Positions 62,300 to 64,000 of a stretch of 64,000 nucleotides of DNA are shown here, one piece after another; positions within the stretch are counted from its first letter, which is position 1, and each line of letters opens with the position of its first letter. The position numbers were made by a program, and so were the translations under genes. The stretch comes from Viscum album (lineage: Eukaryota > Streptophyta > Magnoliopsida > Santalales > Viscaceae), in NCBI GenBank assembly GCA_963277665.1, contig OY728131.1:1389634688-1389698687 (forward strand). The letters are read 5' to 3'. Under the pieces are notes generated by a model, which was given only the letters and a program-made list of their open reading frames with translations, had not been told where the DNA came from and searched no databases.

Positions 62300-63700
62300 G
62301 GGGTGCAGTTATCCAGGGGGTGGGGGTGTCCATGGGGTGGGGTGGTGTCTATGGGGTTTTTCTAGGGGTGCGAGTGTCCAGGTCGTTGGGGTGTCTAGTG
62401 GGTGGGGTGGTGTATAGAGGGGATTTATAAGGTTAGGAAATGTCCTAGTGGTGGGGGTGTCCTGGGGAAGGGTTTCCAGACGTGGGGTGGTATCCGAGGG
62501 GTGTCCAAGGTGTTGGGGGTGTCTTAGGCGGGTAGGGGGCAATCAAGGGGGGCTTTCCAAGGGGGGGATTCCAGGGGTAGTGGAGGATGTGAAGGTGAGG
62601 CTTTACAAGGTGGTGGGGGTGTCTATGAGAGGGGGGACTGTCAAAGGGCGGGGGGTCTAGGGAGGATGTGGTGTCCAAGGGTTTGTGTTGGGTCTAGTAG
62701 GGTCCAGGGGATGGCGGAATGTCTAGCGGGTGGGGCTGTGTATGGGGTGGGGGTGTCTTGGGCTGTTGGGCAGTGTTCAGGGGGGAATTCCATGGTTGTT
62801 GGGTGTCCAACGGTGTGGGGTGAGGGTTGTCCAGGGGTGGGTGTTGTCCAAGGGGGTGGGGTGTCAACGGTGGTTGTGGTGTTGAGGGGGTTGGGGGTGT
62901 CAAGGGGATGGGGTGTCAAGGGGGTGGGGTGTCCAATGGGGTGGAGGTTACTAGAAGGTGGGGGTTTCCAGGGTGGGCAGGGTGTCTGAGGAGGTGGGGG
63001 GTTGTCCAGCGAGTGGTGGTGTCCAGGGGGTGGGGGTTTCTTGGTTGTGGGAATGACCAGGGGTGAGGGGATTCTAGTTGGTGGGGTGGAGGTATATGGG
63101 GTGGTGGTTGGGGTGTCTAGGGGTGATGTATGTCTAGGGGGTTGGGGTGTCCAATGGGTTGGTGATGTCCAAGGGTGGGGGGGGGGTTCTAGGGGTGGGG
63201 GTGTCTTAACGGTGGGGATGTATGGATGGTGGGGGTGTCCATAGGGTGGGGGAGTTCAGGGGTGGGGGTAGTGTCCAGGGGGGATGTTCAATGTGGTGGG
63301 TGTGTCTATTGGTGGGCATGGTGTCCAGTGGTGGGGGCTATCTATGGGAGAGGGTGTTTCCATGGGGTGGGGTGTCCAGGGGTGGGGTGGTGTCGGGGGG
63401 GGGGGGGTTGTCTAGGGGTTGGGGGATGTCTTGTGGTTGGGGGTGTCTAAGGGGTGGTGTGTCTAGGGGTGGGGTGGTGTCTAGGTGTAGGGGGATATCC
63501 AAGGGGTTGGGGAGTCCATGAGGTGTTTTTAATGGTGGTGAGGGCTGTCTAAGGGGGATGAGGTGTTCAGTGGGTAAGGTGATCCATTGGGGGGTTCACA
63601 ATGGGGGGTGTCCTGGGGTGTGGGAGGGGGTGTCTAAGGGGTGGGTTGTCCAGGAGTGGGGGTTGTCCCGTGGGTGGGGGTGTCCTAGGGGTGGGGGTGG
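62300..63700 (+). repeat. G-rich minisatellite 2
   Basis: About 1.4 kb of the same type of unit as minisatellite 1 (GGGGTGTCC with G-rich spacers) and on the same strand. It includes a 13-G run at 63395-63407. The flanks do not match those of the first array. The open frames inside are repeat artefacts. Confidence 0.93.
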
Positions 63701-64000
63701 GGTAATGGGAGGAAATACACAAATATTAACTTGAAAATTACCTATACTCAATCCAACCACATAAAAATACCAATCCATCACCAAACCAACAACCAATTCA
63801 TCCACAATATCACTATGCTTCCCATTATTCCTTGAACAAAACATATAATTACAAAATCCAAATCCAATTTTCAACTAAAATAAAGTACATATAAACTACA
63901 ATATCAAAACTCTAAAAAATGGAGAACCACCTACACCACTACCTAAACCATCTCCAATCCCTTCACATGAACCATACATATATCTACTACCCACATCTAG
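63701..64000. other. AC-rich sequence at the window end
   Basis: After the minisatellite the composition turns to A/C-rich DNA with repeated CCAAAT/CCAATC-like words. A 92-codon minus-strand frame (63596-63874) begins here and runs into the repeat. It has no motif I recognise. Confidence 0.4.

Overview
This window looks like a stretch of repeat-rich land-plant nuclear DNA, most likely from a large plant genome. It is very AT-rich outside a few islands. I see no intact host gene, rRNA, tRNA or CRISPR array. What can be supported is a stack of old, mutated LTR retrotransposons inserted into one another, followed by G-rich minisatellites. The plant assignment rests on Ty3/gypsy chromovirus-type pol genes, initiator-Met-tRNA primer sites, long LTRs of 3 to 4 kb and the decay pattern. 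The species cannot be named.

Layout. Positions 1-7741 are AT-rich DNA in which I recognise nothing, apart from an unrecognised less AT-rich island at 5441-6075. Positions 7742-31015 are element B, a plus-strand Ty3/gypsy element with 3.6 kb LTRs. Its 5' LTR is split by element A at 8465-19793, a minus-strand Ty3/gypsy element with 3.2-3.3 kb LTRs. A is flanked by a perfect 5-bp duplication, GCAAC, and removing A plus one duplication copy rebuilds a 5' LTR of B only 1 bp different in length from its 3' LTR. Both elements carry recognisable gag, protease, reverse transcriptase, RNase H, integrase and a chromodomain-like tail, all broken by stops and frameshifts.

Positions 31854-32187 hold a 167-bp tandem duplication. 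From about 33000 to 37040 lies a diverged LTR-like block E. Positions 37299 to about 56716 are element C, a much older minus-strand Ty3/gypsy element whose right LTR is split by element D (48326-56478). D has its own 1.46 kb LTRs but a 5.2 kb interior with only a decayed zinc-knuckle-like motif, an unrecognised reading frame and an acidic tail. I found no reverse transcriptase in D, which makes it the least explained object here.

From about 56780 to the end the sequence changes: an array of inverted ACCAATGGTT-like motifs, two G-rich minisatellites (57600-58826 and 62300-63700) with the same GGGGTGTCC-type unit, and between them a decayed minus-strand region with an acidic tract and a weak resemblance to CACTA transposase.

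None of the elements looks able to move by itself. The main biological content is the order of nesting (A into B, D into C), the catalytic lesions in A's enzymes, and the unexplained interior of D.
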